NCBI RefSeq assembly: GCF_021389975.1
Contig: NZ_CP089981.1
Location: 6,659,501 to 6,723,500, forward strand
Length of the DNA: 64,000 nucleotides
Direction: 5' to 3'
DNA from: Fulvivirga ulvae
GTDB lineage: Bacteria; Bacteroidota; Bacteroidia; Cytophagales; Cyclobacteriaceae
A program made the translations under genes and the position numbers. Numbering within the stretch: the stretch's first letter is position 1; the number at the start of each line of letters is the position of its first letter. This document shows, in pieces, positions 37,301-45,329 of the stretch. Below the pieces are notes generated by a model. The model worked only from the letters and a program-made list of their open reading frames with translations. It was not told the origin of the DNA and did no database searches.

Positions 37301-37756
37301 CTACGGAAGAGTTACTTTCCAGTTCATTTTTTCAAGCTCATCTACACTTAGTTCAACCTTCTTTAAATAGAGGTCATTCTCAATCACTTCTTTCCAATTA
37401 TACTTTTTCAAGGTGTCCAGATCAAAAGTATAGATCCGGAGCTTGCCACCCTCACATACTTGATTAATATACCTTTCCCATGCATTGCCACTCCCAAAGT
37501 GAGTAGGCCTGTAAGTAGCGTTCGGCTCAACTTCTTCAACGTAGTTGGTATATTTTACTTCGACACCATGTTGGTCTAAACCTTCCTGATAAAGTTTACT
37601 TAAATCAGAGTGCGGACTTGTTACAAAAAATAGCTCTTCATCAGATTGATTTACTATTGCTAACTTATCGTCAACCGGATCACACCCGAAACAAATTAAC
37701 AGAAACAAAAGAAAAACATTTAACTCTTTAATCCTTCTTAACAGCTTAGTATCCAT
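37301..37756 (-). CDS. Lipoprotein, putative immunity to the HExxH tip
   Basis: The signal peptide LNVFLLFLLICFGC ends in a lipobox Cys, so the mature protein of about 130 residues is likely lipid-anchored. The start is ATG at 37756 (MDTKLLRR) or, three codons earlier, 37765. Both overlap the end of the tip gene (37746), indicating translational coupling. The body includes VEVKYTNYVEEVEPNATYRP, a strand-rich middle and an acidic helical end (LSVDELEKMNWKVTLP). A membrane-anchored partner suits a toxin acting in the periplasm, in line with a secreted metallopeptidase. No family name is recognised. Confidence 0.7.
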   Translation of the reverse strand: MDTKLLRRIKELNVFLLFLLICFGCDPVDDKLAIVNQSDEELFFVTSPHSDLSKLYQEGLDQHGVEVKYTNYVEEVEPNATYRPTHFGSGNAWERYINQVCEGGKLRIYTFDLDTLKKYNWKEVIENDLYLKKVELSVDELEKMNWKVTLP

Positions 37757-38648
37757 ATTTATCAAAGTGGTTATTCTTGATTACATCACCCAAATAGTCC
37801 TGATCAATTGGGTACCTGTTAAAATTCCAATCTTCAGGCATATTAAAATGTAGATATGAAAGTGTATTTGCTTCCATTTCTGTCCAAGTATGTTGGTGGC
37901 TTGGGGCTACTTGAGTACTCCCTACACTAACAGAGGCAATAACTAAGTAAAAAGAAACATACCCATACCTCTCCGCTTGTAAAACATGCCCATATTCGTG
38001 GCGCAATAGATCATTCAGCTTTTTAGGATTATCTTTATAGTAGTCTAAACTGACATAAATACCACGCCCCGGTAAAGTAAAAGCTGCCCCATGTTCTAGG
38101 TCACCCATTTTACTGTCATACACTCTAACACCTTCAAAGTACATAGGCTCCTTCGGATCCGTCCCTCCATTCTGGTCACCCTCACCTAAATCATAGATGT
38201 ATTCAGTATCAATATAATTCTCCTCGGTGGCAATACCATTTGTGTAATAATCAATAATTCTAGGATCAATTGTAGCACCATACATCTGCGCATACTCCTG
38301 ATGTGCATCTGCATAACCGGCCTGCGCCCAGCCCAGCACATCATTCCTGTAGGCCATCCTCGCATTGAACCCATCAGCAAAAGACTCTCCATAAAAGTAC
38401 CCGCTAAACCCATCATTGGCAGGACCGGTACTCTTATGCCCCATTCTGTCCTTCATTTCATCGTATATGGAACCACCCCTTCCATAATCACCTAAAGGAT
38501 CATTGAAGTAAACAGGATCATTGTTGGCATATTGGTAAGGCGTCTGATTGCTAAAGCTGCTAGCCATAATATCCACGGCCGTAAACCTGCCAATAGCGGC
38601 ATCATACTGGCGATGGAAGGTCTCATAGTTCCCCGTCTCTTGATTCAA
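37746..38648 (-). CDS. RHS tip cassette, HExxH metallopeptidase-like toxin candidate
   Basis: Residues 1-160 repeat the end of the RHS core (NQETGNYETFHRQYDAAIGRF, GDYGRGGSIYDEMKDRMGH, then YDLGEGDQNGG). The tip (about 161-300) contains LLRHEYGHVLQAERYG with HEYGH at 217-221 and a downstream TEMEAN (256-261) whose Glu could be the third zinc ligand. This is the layout of small zincin domains. The first residue is a TTG that is Leu in the core sequence, and no ATG or ribosome site precedes it, so the cassette is probably silent until recombined onto a full core. The lipoprotein gene downstream overlaps its end. Confidence 0.75.
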   Translation of the reverse strand: MNQETGNYETFHRQYDAAIGRFTAVDIMASSFSNQTPYQYANNDPVYFNDPLGDYGRGGSIYDEMKDRMGHKSTGPANDGFSGYFYGESFADGFNARMAYRNDVLGWAQAGYADAHQEYAQMYGATIDPRIIDYYTNGIATEENYIDTEYIYDLGEGDQNGGTDPKEPMYFEGVRVYDSKMGDLEHGAAFTLPGRGIYVSLDYYKDNPKKLNDLLRHEYGHVLQAERYGYVSFYLVIASVSVGSTQVAPSHQHTWTEMEANTLSYLHFNMPEDWNFNRYPIDQDYLGDVIKNNHFDKYGY

Positions 38649-38652
38649 CTCG

Positions 38653-39079
38653 ATTCCGGCATTGTAGAGAAAGATGTATTGACAAATTATAGAAATACAC
38701 CTTATAAGTCTACGAACCTTTTTAATGCAAAAGACTTGCAGCGTACATCACAAAGAACGTTTTGTGCTTTTAAGCACCTGCGAATATAGTTTTATTTTTC
38801 TCAGATGAAAAGAAATTCTTTCCTCTTTCAAAAGGATGCGCAGCAATAATTTGTACAATAAAAAAGCCCGGTAACTCCCAGACCTTGATATTTCTCTAGT
38901 TCCGAATCCTCTGCTATAAAACCAAACCGGGCGGACGCCCTTTTTCATTATTGGCTGCAGGATTGCTGTACTAAACTTACTACCAGCTAAAGTTCGAAAG
39001 CTTTCTCGTAAAACAATGAAAGACACAAGTGAGACACTTGCGCCAGTTTCATCGTTTTATAGCCTTGGACCAGATGGGG
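38653..39079. repeat. Inter-cassette repeat, full copy C
   Basis: Same unit as copies A, B and D, ending ACCAGATGGGGT. It has small changes in the hairpin part (GCCCGGTAACTCCCAGACC). It accounts for the 500-base gene-free stretch between the HExxH cassette and the immunity gene at 39158. Confidence 0.9.
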
Positions 39080-39157
39080 TAGGGGACGCCCTACTCGATT
39101 AAAAACTACAGCCAGTAAGGTCTCATTGCTTATACGCTTGGCCTAGATAGGAATCTC

Positions 39158-39574
39158 CTATTCAACTAACATCTTATCTCTATAGTGTCTGAATATTCTT
39201 ACCTCATCATTCACTTCTTCAAGCAAATTCTCATAAAACCTATCCCCCTTAGTACTCCATTCATTAAAACTAATTATATCTCCATTTTCAATATTTATAT
39301 CCTTCGTCGATTTAAGTTGGGTTAACGAGGTATCCCAATATTTTGAAAGATTAGAATCACATATTTCAAATAAATTAAAAGGATATGCCAAAGGATACTC
39401 CTCCGATTCATCGCTTAGTATATAGTAAAATAAAACATCATAATACTTTGATATCGCCATGACAGTATAAATCTTTCCAATTGTAATCTCCAACTCAGAG
39501 CTATTCGCCCATTTTATTATTGCTGGACTACTATTCTCGGGTGAGACAGAATCACTAATACAACGTATTTTCAT
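39158..39574 (-). CDS. Putative immunity protein for the 39578 RHS tip
   Basis: This 138-residue soluble protein starts MKIRCISDS 3 bases after the stop of the RHS tip gene. Its layout (VKIRC strand start, ELEITIGKIYTVMAISKYYD, then a tyrosine-rich strand VLFYYILSDE and a helical C-terminus with LLEEVNDEVRIFRHYRDK) is typical of small beta-barrel/SH3-like immunity proteins. I do not recognise a named Imm family. Position and spacing are the main evidence for its role. Confidence 0.65.
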   Translation of the reverse strand: MKIRCISDSVSPENSSPAIIKWANSSELEITIGKIYTVMAISKYYDVLFYYILSDESEEYPLAYPFNLFEICDSNLSKYWDTSLTQLKSTKDINIENGDIISFNEWSTKGDRFYENLLEEVNDEVRIFRHYRDKMLVE

Positions 39575-39577
39575 TAA

Positions 39578-41632
39578 TTACTTAAATTTAAAATCTGTTA
39601 AAAAACCTGTTTCAGGATTCCTTAAATAATGAACAACTGATTTACCTCCCTTAGGCCCAACACTATGATGCCATTTTTCCCACCCTATATATCTAGGGTC
39701 TTTCAGCGTCAAATTCAAGTTACGTCCCATCCCCATTTGAGCCTCAGTTAATGCTTGAACGTCTTGAGCATTTCTAGGTAACCTTCTGAAAACATTTGTA
39801 TTAGGGCCATACGGTTGGTTTCTTGCTAAAGCTGCTGCTTCATCAAGACTTCCACTTACATTCTTTAAAGACCCCATACTCTCAGCAGCCTTAACAGCTC
39901 TTGTAGACTGCATGGCTCCTTTAGCCACTCCAGCCCCCTTCGAAAGTAACACTGCTTCGGCCACCTTTTCAACTCCATAGCCAGTGGCATAACCCAAGTC
40001 ATAAGCAGACATGTTAGGAATATTTTTTACTGCTACTGCAATCTCAGCACCAAGTATCGCTTTATCAACCATAGCATCAGGACTACTTGAAGCCATATGT
40101 GCAAGGTTCAGAAGCCCTTCCCCTAATCCTATCCAACCATCAACCGTTGCAAGCCCTTTCACAAATTCCCATGAAGAAGATAAGCCCCCTACAACACCAT
40201 CCAACAAACCACTTCCATAACCACCATCTGAGCCGTCTAACCGATAATGATTTACTTGCCCCCCCAGATTGGAGTAAGCATAAGTTGTATAACCTGTCAT
40301 CCTACCATCTCCAAAATGGTAAGTTCTCATTGAAGTGGCAGAAAATACATCCAACGAACCGGAGAAACCTTCACCATACATCTGTGCATATTCCTGATGT
40401 GCATGTGCATAACCGGCCTGCGCCCAGCTCAGCACCTCATTTCTGTAGGCCATTCTGGTGTTGAACTGTTGAGCAAAAGACTCTCCATAAAAGTACCCGC
40501 TAAACCCATCATTGGCAGGACCGGTGCTTTTATGCCCCATCCTGTCCTTCATTTCATCGTATATGGAACCACCCCTTCCATAATCACCTAAAGGGTCATT
40601 GAAGTAAACAGGATCATTGTTGGCGTACTGATAAGGCGTCTGGCTACTATAAGCACCCGCCATAATATCCACGGCCGTAAACCTGCCGATTGCAGCATCA
40701 TACTGGCGATAGAAGGTCTCATAATTCCCAGTCTCCTCGTTCAGCTCACTTCCCGCATTGAATAAGAAGTTATTTTTAAGATCGGTTGGTCGTGTCCAGG
40801 AATCTGATGTTGTCAAACCAAACGGATAGTAGTTCGTGTTCTGTACTACAAGGCTCTCTTTGACTGTCACTTCGAAGTCATCGAAGTATACTTCACTATC
40901 GCTCTCGTTGGTCAGATACACATAAATGAACCCTTCTTTTTGAGCTACTGGTGCTGGTGTCATTTTCATCAGCGTCGGGTTAGCCAATGCGTTGTCATCC
41001 ATTACCCAATGGCCGTGCTGCACTACCTGCATGTTTTTGTCGAACATGATATAATTCAGGTAAGCGGCAACTTCTCCTGAGGCGGCCTGCTGTAATCCGA
41101 AGCCTCCCAAAGCAGGATTGATCGCCTGGTCAAAAGCATCGAAAACCGCCTGCTCGGATGTTGATCCGCCATTCATTCCCCCAAAGGTTCCTGCTACCGC
41201 CGCAATCAGTGTGCTTACATCTGCGGTCGAAGTGCCCGAGCCGCCACGGTAAAAGCCCTGCACCTGCATGGCGATTGTGTCGCCGGGGTAGACCGGTAAG
41301 GTCAGTGCTGGTCCTGAGATCTGCCCTGCGGTCAGTCGTGTTACGCTGCTGCCCGAAGTGGCCAGTACATCGGCCGTGCTGTTGGTGCCTTCAAAAAGGT
41401 CATCGTCAGCCTGGTTTGGCGCAGCCTCCATGTTGGCCATAAACGTGGTTACGTCAGGGTTTGACGTGTAGATCATCCTCACATTTCCCAAATGATCGGT
41501 ATAGGCGTATTGGTAGTCATTAGCGCACTTTTTTTGCGCTCTCTCAAAATTTTCAGGCCGCTCCCCTGCAAAAAACTCGTTTTTTACTCCATCTTCCCCT
41601 TTCAGGTAATATGTGATTTGCAGGCCGTTCAT
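39578..41632 (-). CDS. N-terminally truncated RHS core with WHHS-type tip
   Basis: This 684-residue protein duplicates the last third of the main RHS protein. It joins the core at DYQYAYTDHLGNVRMIYTSN and contains the 230-residue beta-sandwich-like insert with few changes, then FNAGSELNEETGNYETF and AAIGRFTAVD. Its first 37 residues (MNGLQITYYLKGEDGVKNEF onward) are unrelated to RHS and carry a real ATG. The tip has hydrophobic helices (ILGAEIAVAVKNIP) and ends with KDPRYIGWEKWHHSVG, VVHYLRNPETG and LTDFKFK, a tip type that recurs in Bacteroidota RHS proteins and is probably a nuclease. Without signal peptide and YD barrel it cannot form a shell itself. It looks like a tip stored with a long homology arm. 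Confidence 0.8.
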   Translation of the reverse strand: MNGLQITYYLKGEDGVKNEFFAGERPENFERAQKKCANDYQYAYTDHLGNVRMIYTSNPDVTTFMANMEAAPNQADDDLFEGTNSTADVLATSGSSVTRLTAGQISGPALTLPVYPGDTIAMQVQGFYRGGSGTSTADVSTLIAAVAGTFGGMNGGSTSEQAVFDAFDQAINPALGGFGLQQAASGEVAAYLNYIMFDKNMQVVQHGHWVMDDNALANPTLMKMTPAPVAQKEGFIYVYLTNESDSEVYFDDFEVTVKESLVVQNTNYYPFGLTTSDSWTRPTDLKNNFLFNAGSELNEETGNYETFYRQYDAAIGRFTAVDIMAGAYSSQTPYQYANNDPVYFNDPLGDYGRGGSIYDEMKDRMGHKSTGPANDGFSGYFYGESFAQQFNTRMAYRNEVLSWAQAGYAHAHQEYAQMYGEGFSGSLDVFSATSMRTYHFGDGRMTGYTTYAYSNLGGQVNHYRLDGSDGGYGSGLLDGVVGGLSSSWEFVKGLATVDGWIGLGEGLLNLAHMASSSPDAMVDKAILGAEIAVAVKNIPNMSAYDLGYATGYGVEKVAEAVLLSKGAGVAKGAMQSTRAVKAAESMGSLKNVSGSLDEAAALARNQPYGPNTNVFRRLPRNAQDVQALTEAQMGMGRNLNLTLKDPRYIGWEKWHHSVGPKGGKSVVHYLRNPETGFLTDFKFK

Positions 41633-41655
41633 TTAAGCCCCTCAAGATAGTAATT

Positions 41656-42360
41656 CTATGCATAATTACATTCTTCCATAAACTTAAATCCCAACTCTGT
41701 AAACTGGATTTGTTCTTTTTCCTTTATTACATAATTAGGCCCTCGATCCAAAGAATATCTATCATTTTCATTTTCTATTTTTGGGGTAAGATATTCCACT
41801 AAGTTCAATCTAATTAGATTGTTTAGAACGATCTTTTCAGTTTTTCGATCATAGTTATCAAAGTTAATATTCTCTCCTTTACGGTCTTTAACCAACATTT
41901 CATATTGCATAATATTAGAATGGTATCTACGCTTATGTCGGCGACCATTATGAGAAACACCTTCTGCCCACATAAAATCTAATACATCAGCCTCTTTTGG
42001 TGTGAGTTGTTTAAGTATGTCAATAAAAATACTGTGCAACTCAAACTTATTTTTTGAGTCCGAAGCATTTCCAAGCAGTGCCGCCCATTTAGTTTTTAGG
42101 TTTTCATCTTCTTCATAAGAACTGGCTTCTAATAAATTGAATAATGTTTTGACAGGTATTTTCTTTGGTGAGATACCTTTTTTCTCATGGTATTCTTTTG
42201 CTTTAAGCAAAATATTTATCTGATTTTTATATCTCCAAAATCTTACCTGATCTGTTAATATTCCACCTACTTCCTGAAGTGGTGGTTTTATAATTACATC
42301 AACAAATTCGAACGCCTTATCCATTAATTTCTCTAGTCCTTTTTTTTCTAATTCTTCCAT
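41656..42360 (-). CDS. DUF4393/Abi-alpha-like protein
   Basis: This 234-residue protein has a conserved-looking N-terminal half: VIIKPPLQEVGGILTDQVRF, WRYKNQINILLKAKEY, then ISPKKIPVKTLFNLLEASSY and KTKWAALLGNAS. That pattern is what I know as DUF4393 (Abi-alpha), a family linked to abortive infection and common in mobile islands. The second half (LKQLTPKEADVLDFMWAEG) is a winged-helix-like effector region. It lies at the border between the RHS locus and the recombinase island, 23 bases upstream of the truncated RHS gene and in the same direction. A defence role is inferred from family and setting only. Confidence 0.7.
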   Translation of the reverse strand: MEELEKKGLEKLMDKAFEFVDVIIKPPLQEVGGILTDQVRFWRYKNQINILLKAKEYHEKKGISPKKIPVKTLFNLLEASSYEEDENLKTKWAALLGNASDSKNKFELHSIFIDILKQLTPKEADVLDFMWAEGVSHNGRRHKRRYHSNIMQYEMLVKDRKGENINFDNYDRKTEKIVLNNLIRLNLVEYLTPKIENENDRYSLDRGPNYVIKEKEQIQFTELGFKFMEECNYA

Positions 42361-42486
42361 TCAATCAAGTTAACAATTTTCCCAAGCTATCTTCACATGA
42401 CATGTCCTTATATAAACCCCTAGGTTTTTCAACAGCCTAAAGTGTTTTATCTTTTAGCGGCATTTTTTAATTATCCCCAAAAACGG

Positions 42487-42717
42487 CTACTCTTCTATCA
42501 ATTCGAATGATACAAGACAGCTTTTATGATAATACCTAAAACCTGGTTCGGTACCATCACATAACATTGTTTGATTGAAGCGGGTAAATTGTAACCTTCG
42601 CTCATTGTGACAATGAGGACATGTAATTGTTTTGGGTAAGTTTTCATAGTACCTGGTACCGATGATCTTACCATAATGGTTTATTATTATTTTCATCCCT
42701 CCAAGGTATAAAGCCAA
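42487..42717 (-). CDS. Small zinc-ribbon-like protein
   Basis: The ORF encodes 76 residues, or 69 if it starts at MKIIINHYGK (ATG at 42696). It has CPHCHNERR and later LCDGTEPGFRYYHKSC, a CxxC...C...C spacing suggesting a small zinc ribbon. No family name can be given. It may be an accessory gene of the island. It precedes the DUF4393 gene on the same strand. Confidence 0.5.
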   Translation of the reverse strand: MALYLGGMKIIINHYGKIIGTRYYENLPKTITCPHCHNERRLQFTRFNQTMLCDGTEPGFRYYHKSCLVSFELIEE

Positions 42718-43348
42718 CTAAACTTAAATTAGGACGTGATAAAAACCCGTTTTTTTGAAGGGTAAAAGCCTAATCAACATTTTATCGTTTCTTGTCACTC
42801 TAAAGGCTTTTAGTCTTCAAAAAAATGCTGCAAGCCAACTACGTATTTTCCTCTGGGTGTCCCTGATCATGGCGCCGCTAAGGTCTTCTGCCCTGCGAGC
42901 ATTTAGGCGAAGTGAAGGTGGATGCCGGAGGTACGAAGGCAGACATCCTGAACGTAGCCGCGAGCCCGAAGGAAGCCAGCCAAGAGGGAGCGCAGCGGCT
43001 TGGCTGTGTCTGACTGAGGAGCGAAGGCGAGCAATAACACGGGCTGTGGGTTTTTATTTTTTGCCTACCTGCCGGAGGCTCATTAATCAATCAAAAATAA
43101 AAATAGGAACAGCCGTGAGGAGCAGCGCAGCGAAGCAAGTGGAGTAAAAAGCAAATCGGCCTTGTGCGGTGGTTAAATAGTGGAGCCTTTTTTGGCGTAA
43201 CGGTTTAAGGCGCGTGGATTTGCTTTTTACGGAACGCAGTCTGAGAGAGCAGCGGACGAACACCGATTTACCTTGCTGCTTTTTGGGAGTGGCTTAATGC
43301 CCGACCAAAAACACTCTTCATGCAGGAGGGTGGATTTGTGTGGTAGGT
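42718..43348. other. GC-rich non-coding block in the island
   Basis: From about 42850 to 43310 the sequence is much richer in G and C than its surroundings and shows purine-rich motifs such as GAGCGCAGCGGC, GAGCAGCGCAGCGAAG and GAGAGCAGCGGACG. No frame gives a credible protein on either strand. It may be a structured RNA, an origin of transfer or a repeated spacer of the element. The first 130 bases are ordinary AT-rich sequence. Confidence 0.5.
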
Positions 43349-43639
43349 TTATCGCTCTAAATCTTCGGGGTTTCTACTGGTATGAAAGACTGCATAAACT
43401 ATTATCGTCTCTTTTTCTATGCCATATACAATTTTGTAAGGAAAACGTTTAAGCACAGCAACTCTTTCTTCTCCACTTCCAATCGGGTATAACAATGGGT
43501 TTTCTATTATCCTTTTAAAATATCCCTCAAGCAGGCTTACAAACTCTGCTCCAAGACCTTCTTTCTTGCTTTCATACCATGTAAAAGCATCACTGATCTC
43601 ATCAGATGCTTCCTCCTTAATCTCAAAATGGTATTCCAT
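43349..43639 (-). CDS. RelE/ParE-type toxin
   Basis: This 96-residue protein has the ParE/RelE toxin layout: EEASDEISDAFTWYESKKEG at the N-terminus, then GLGAEFVSLLEGYFKRI, LLYPIGSGEERVAVLKRFPY and a final KIVYGIEKETIIVYAVFHTSRNPE segment. HTSRNPE is the usual end motif. ParE members inhibit DNA gyrase and RelE members cut ribosome-bound mRNA. The sequence is closer to ParE-like proteins. Its ATG overlaps the antitoxin stop by one base (TAATG), so the two are translationally coupled. Confidence 0.85.
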   Translation of the reverse strand: MEYHFEIKEEASDEISDAFTWYESKKEGLGAEFVSLLEGYFKRIIENPLLYPIGSGEERVAVLKRFPYKIVYGIEKETIIVYAVFHTSRNPEDLER

Positions 43640-43860
43640 TATCCCTGAAGGCGCTTCTTTACTTCATCCCAACTGTAGGATTTGGATTCTCCTTTTTTAT
43701 GGCGGGCTATTCTCTTATCCAATTCCTCACGCTCTGCTTCACTAAGCAAAAGGCCACTAGACTTATCTGCCTGCATCATTCCATATACAAGTTGAATAAA
43801 ACGTTCATCTGCTTGGCTTATGTAGTCCTGAAGCTCTTTTCGTAAGATTACAGTGTTCAT
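43639..43860 (-). CDS. Antitoxin of the ParE-type toxin
   Basis: The frame is open to 43932, but MNTVILRKELQDYISQADER at 43860 is the start expected for this antitoxin family, giving 73 residues. The N-terminal part is helical and includes FIQLVYGMM. The C-terminal part (LSEAEREELDKRIARHKKGE, then SYSWDEVKKRL) is the toxin-wrapping tail typical of antitoxins paired with ParE-like proteins. Such pairs maintain mobile islands. Confidence 0.8.
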   Translation of the reverse strand: MNTVILRKELQDYISQADERFIQLVYGMMQADKSSGLLLSEAEREELDKRIARHKKGESKSYSWDEVKKRLQG

Positions 43861-43920
43861 GGCTATTGGATTATCGTGTGATTGTAAATATAACATTTTC
43901 ATCCTTATTTTTAGTTTCAT

Positions 43921-43949
43921 TATAGCCCCCACATTCCTGTAGGGGCTTT
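43921..43949. terminator. Hairpin between antitoxin and small upstream gene
   Basis: AGCCCCCAC and GTAGGGGCT form a GC-rich stem around ATTCCT. T-rich sequence (TTTTCTTCTGATTT) follows on the plus strand. On the minus strand it lies just after the gene ending at 43963, so it could act as a terminator or attenuator upstream of the antitoxin. Confidence 0.5.
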
Positions 43950-43962
43950 TCTTCTGATTTAC

Positions 43963-44199
43963 TTACTCAAATTGCTTTTGCCAACGCTTATGATGGGCGT
44001 GGTAGATACATTCATTTAGTCGCTGTAGGGCAAAGCAGGTATCTTGTACATCATAGATGCCAGTTACTTCTTTTTCAACGTAATGCAGCAGGTAAATAGC
44101 TCTCGATAGTTCTAAGTTCAATGCCGCATAGTCTCCGGCGTAGTTGTCTTCTATGTGCTCCTTTAAAGCCAGAAGCTCTTCAATGTGTAATTCTTTCAT
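43963..44199 (-). CDS. Small helical protein, unknown
   Basis: This 78-residue ORF reads MKELHIEELLALKEHIEDNY, then LNLELSRAIYLLHYVEKE and YDVQDTCFALQRLNECIYHA. It looks all-helical and acidic. No family is recognised. It lies between the recombinase genes and the toxin pair, in the same direction, and is probably part of the island's cargo. Confidence 0.5.
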   Translation of the reverse strand: MKELHIEELLALKEHIEDNYAGDYAALNLELSRAIYLLHYVEKEVTGIYDVQDTCFALQRLNECIYHAHHKRWQKQFE

Positions 44200-44223
44200 T
44201 TTTGTGATTTTATAAGAGTAAAG

Positions 44224-44300
44224 GAACCCCTGCTTAGGTCCTCTTGATGTTCACAAAAACATCTGTAGTTGTTTCCTTCTACAAAACCATACAGGGGTAT
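44224..44300. repeat. Inverted repeat flanking leader-like segment
   Basis: ACCCCTG near 44227 and CAGGGGT near 44294 form a 7-base perfect inverted repeat about 60 bases apart, between the small gene at 43963 and the recombinase at 44401. It could be an element end or a folded leader. Short arms limit the case. Confidence 0.3.
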
Positions 44301-44400
44301 ATTTTGAATTTTGACTTGCTGTGCGCTTTGTGATTCCAAGAGTAAAATTATCTAATTCAATCCTTCTTTTCTAGGGACTTCGGTTTTTGCTGTTCATGGT

Positions 44401-45312
44401 TTAGTCTTCTGTTTCGTTCATGGGGTGGAATCTGTCTATGTCGAGTTGCAGGCTTTCGGTATCGTCTTGCTGGTAGGCTTCGGTGCTTTGGATGTTTTTA
44501 TGGCCTGCCATGTATTGTACTTCTCTCAGGTTGTGTTGGCGTAGCCAGTGAACGATTACTGATGATCTGATGTGCTGGGCGCTTTGCAGTTGGGGTTCTT
44601 GTTTTTTCAGGCGTTGCATGAGTCTGCGGTGGGCATCGTAATAGTGGGTGTAGCCGGTAATTAATAGCTGGTCGCTTTCTTCTTGTCTGAACTGGTGTTG
44701 TAGTTCTGCCCGGGTCTGGTTGATGTAGCGGTCGAGTTCTATGATCTGGCGGGCTTGTAGTGCCAGGGTTCTTGGGTTGTGTTTGCGGCTGCCGGGCACT
44801 TGGATGGTGCCGCCCAGTACGTCTATGTTTTCGGTTTTCAGGCTGCTCAGTGTGTTGACGTCAAGGCCTTGGTAGACCATCAGGCCGGTGGCGATCTTGT
44901 TGCGGATGGCGGATTGACGGGAGGTGGTTTTGGTTTTGCGCAGGGCTTTGACATCGAAGCTGGTATAGAGGTTTTCGAGTTGGTCTTTGCTCATGGTGGG
45001 GTAAAGTTTGCGCTGGTCCCTTGTTTTCAGTTCGATGTATCTGGCGGGGTTTTGATCGATGATACCTGCGGTGGTCAGTGAGTCATAGTAATGGGTGATG
45101 GCGGCCAAATAGGTTTGCATGGTGGTGGTGCGTACGTGGTGGCGGCGCAAATGGGCAAGGTAGTCGAGCAGGTCGTTGTAGCTGGCTTGTTCGGGATTTA
45201 GCTGCTGCTCTGCTGACCATTGCTGGTAGCGGTTTTTGCTTTGCTCGTAGGCGGCTATGGTACGGCGGGCGTAGCCTTGTTTTTTCAGGTAATTGGTGTA
45301 GGTGTTATCCAT
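44401..45312 (-). CDS. Tyrosine recombinase, divergent (first catalytic Arg replaced)
   Basis: This 303-residue protein has an N-terminal core-binding (SAM-like) domain and a C-terminal catalytic domain. The last part matches the family: QHIRS (247-249), AGHKNIQ with His271 and Tyr280 in TEAYQQ. At the first motif, where active enzymes have GLR, this protein has QGLDVNTLSSL, so the conserved Arg is Asp151. It may be an architectural partner of the canonical recombinase 17 bases upstream (45330-46271). The base composition is GC-rich compared with the RHS genes. Paired tyrosine recombinases of this kind move transposon-like elements such as Tn554 relatives. Confidence 0.85.
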   Translation of the reverse strand: MDNTYTNYLKKQGYARRTIAAYEQSKNRYQQWSAEQQLNPEQASYNDLLDYLAHLRRHHVRTTTMQTYLAAITHYYDSLTTAGIIDQNPARYIELKTRDQRKLYPTMSKDQLENLYTSFDVKALRKTKTTSRQSAIRNKIATGLMVYQGLDVNTLSSLKTENIDVLGGTIQVPGSRKHNPRTLALQARQIIELDRYINQTRAELQHQFRQEESDQLLITGYTHYYDAHRRLMQRLKKQEPQLQSAQHIRSSVIVHWLRQHNLREVQYMAGHKNIQSTEAYQQDDTESLQLDIDRFHPMNETED

Positions 45313-45329
45313 TTGTTTTTCTGTTTAAG

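Noticed and set aside
42755..43147. 130-codon plus-strand and 70-codon minus-strand frames in the GC-rich block
   Set aside because: Composition-driven frames with low complexity (Arg/Glu- or Pro/Ser-rich), no domain and no ribosome site.
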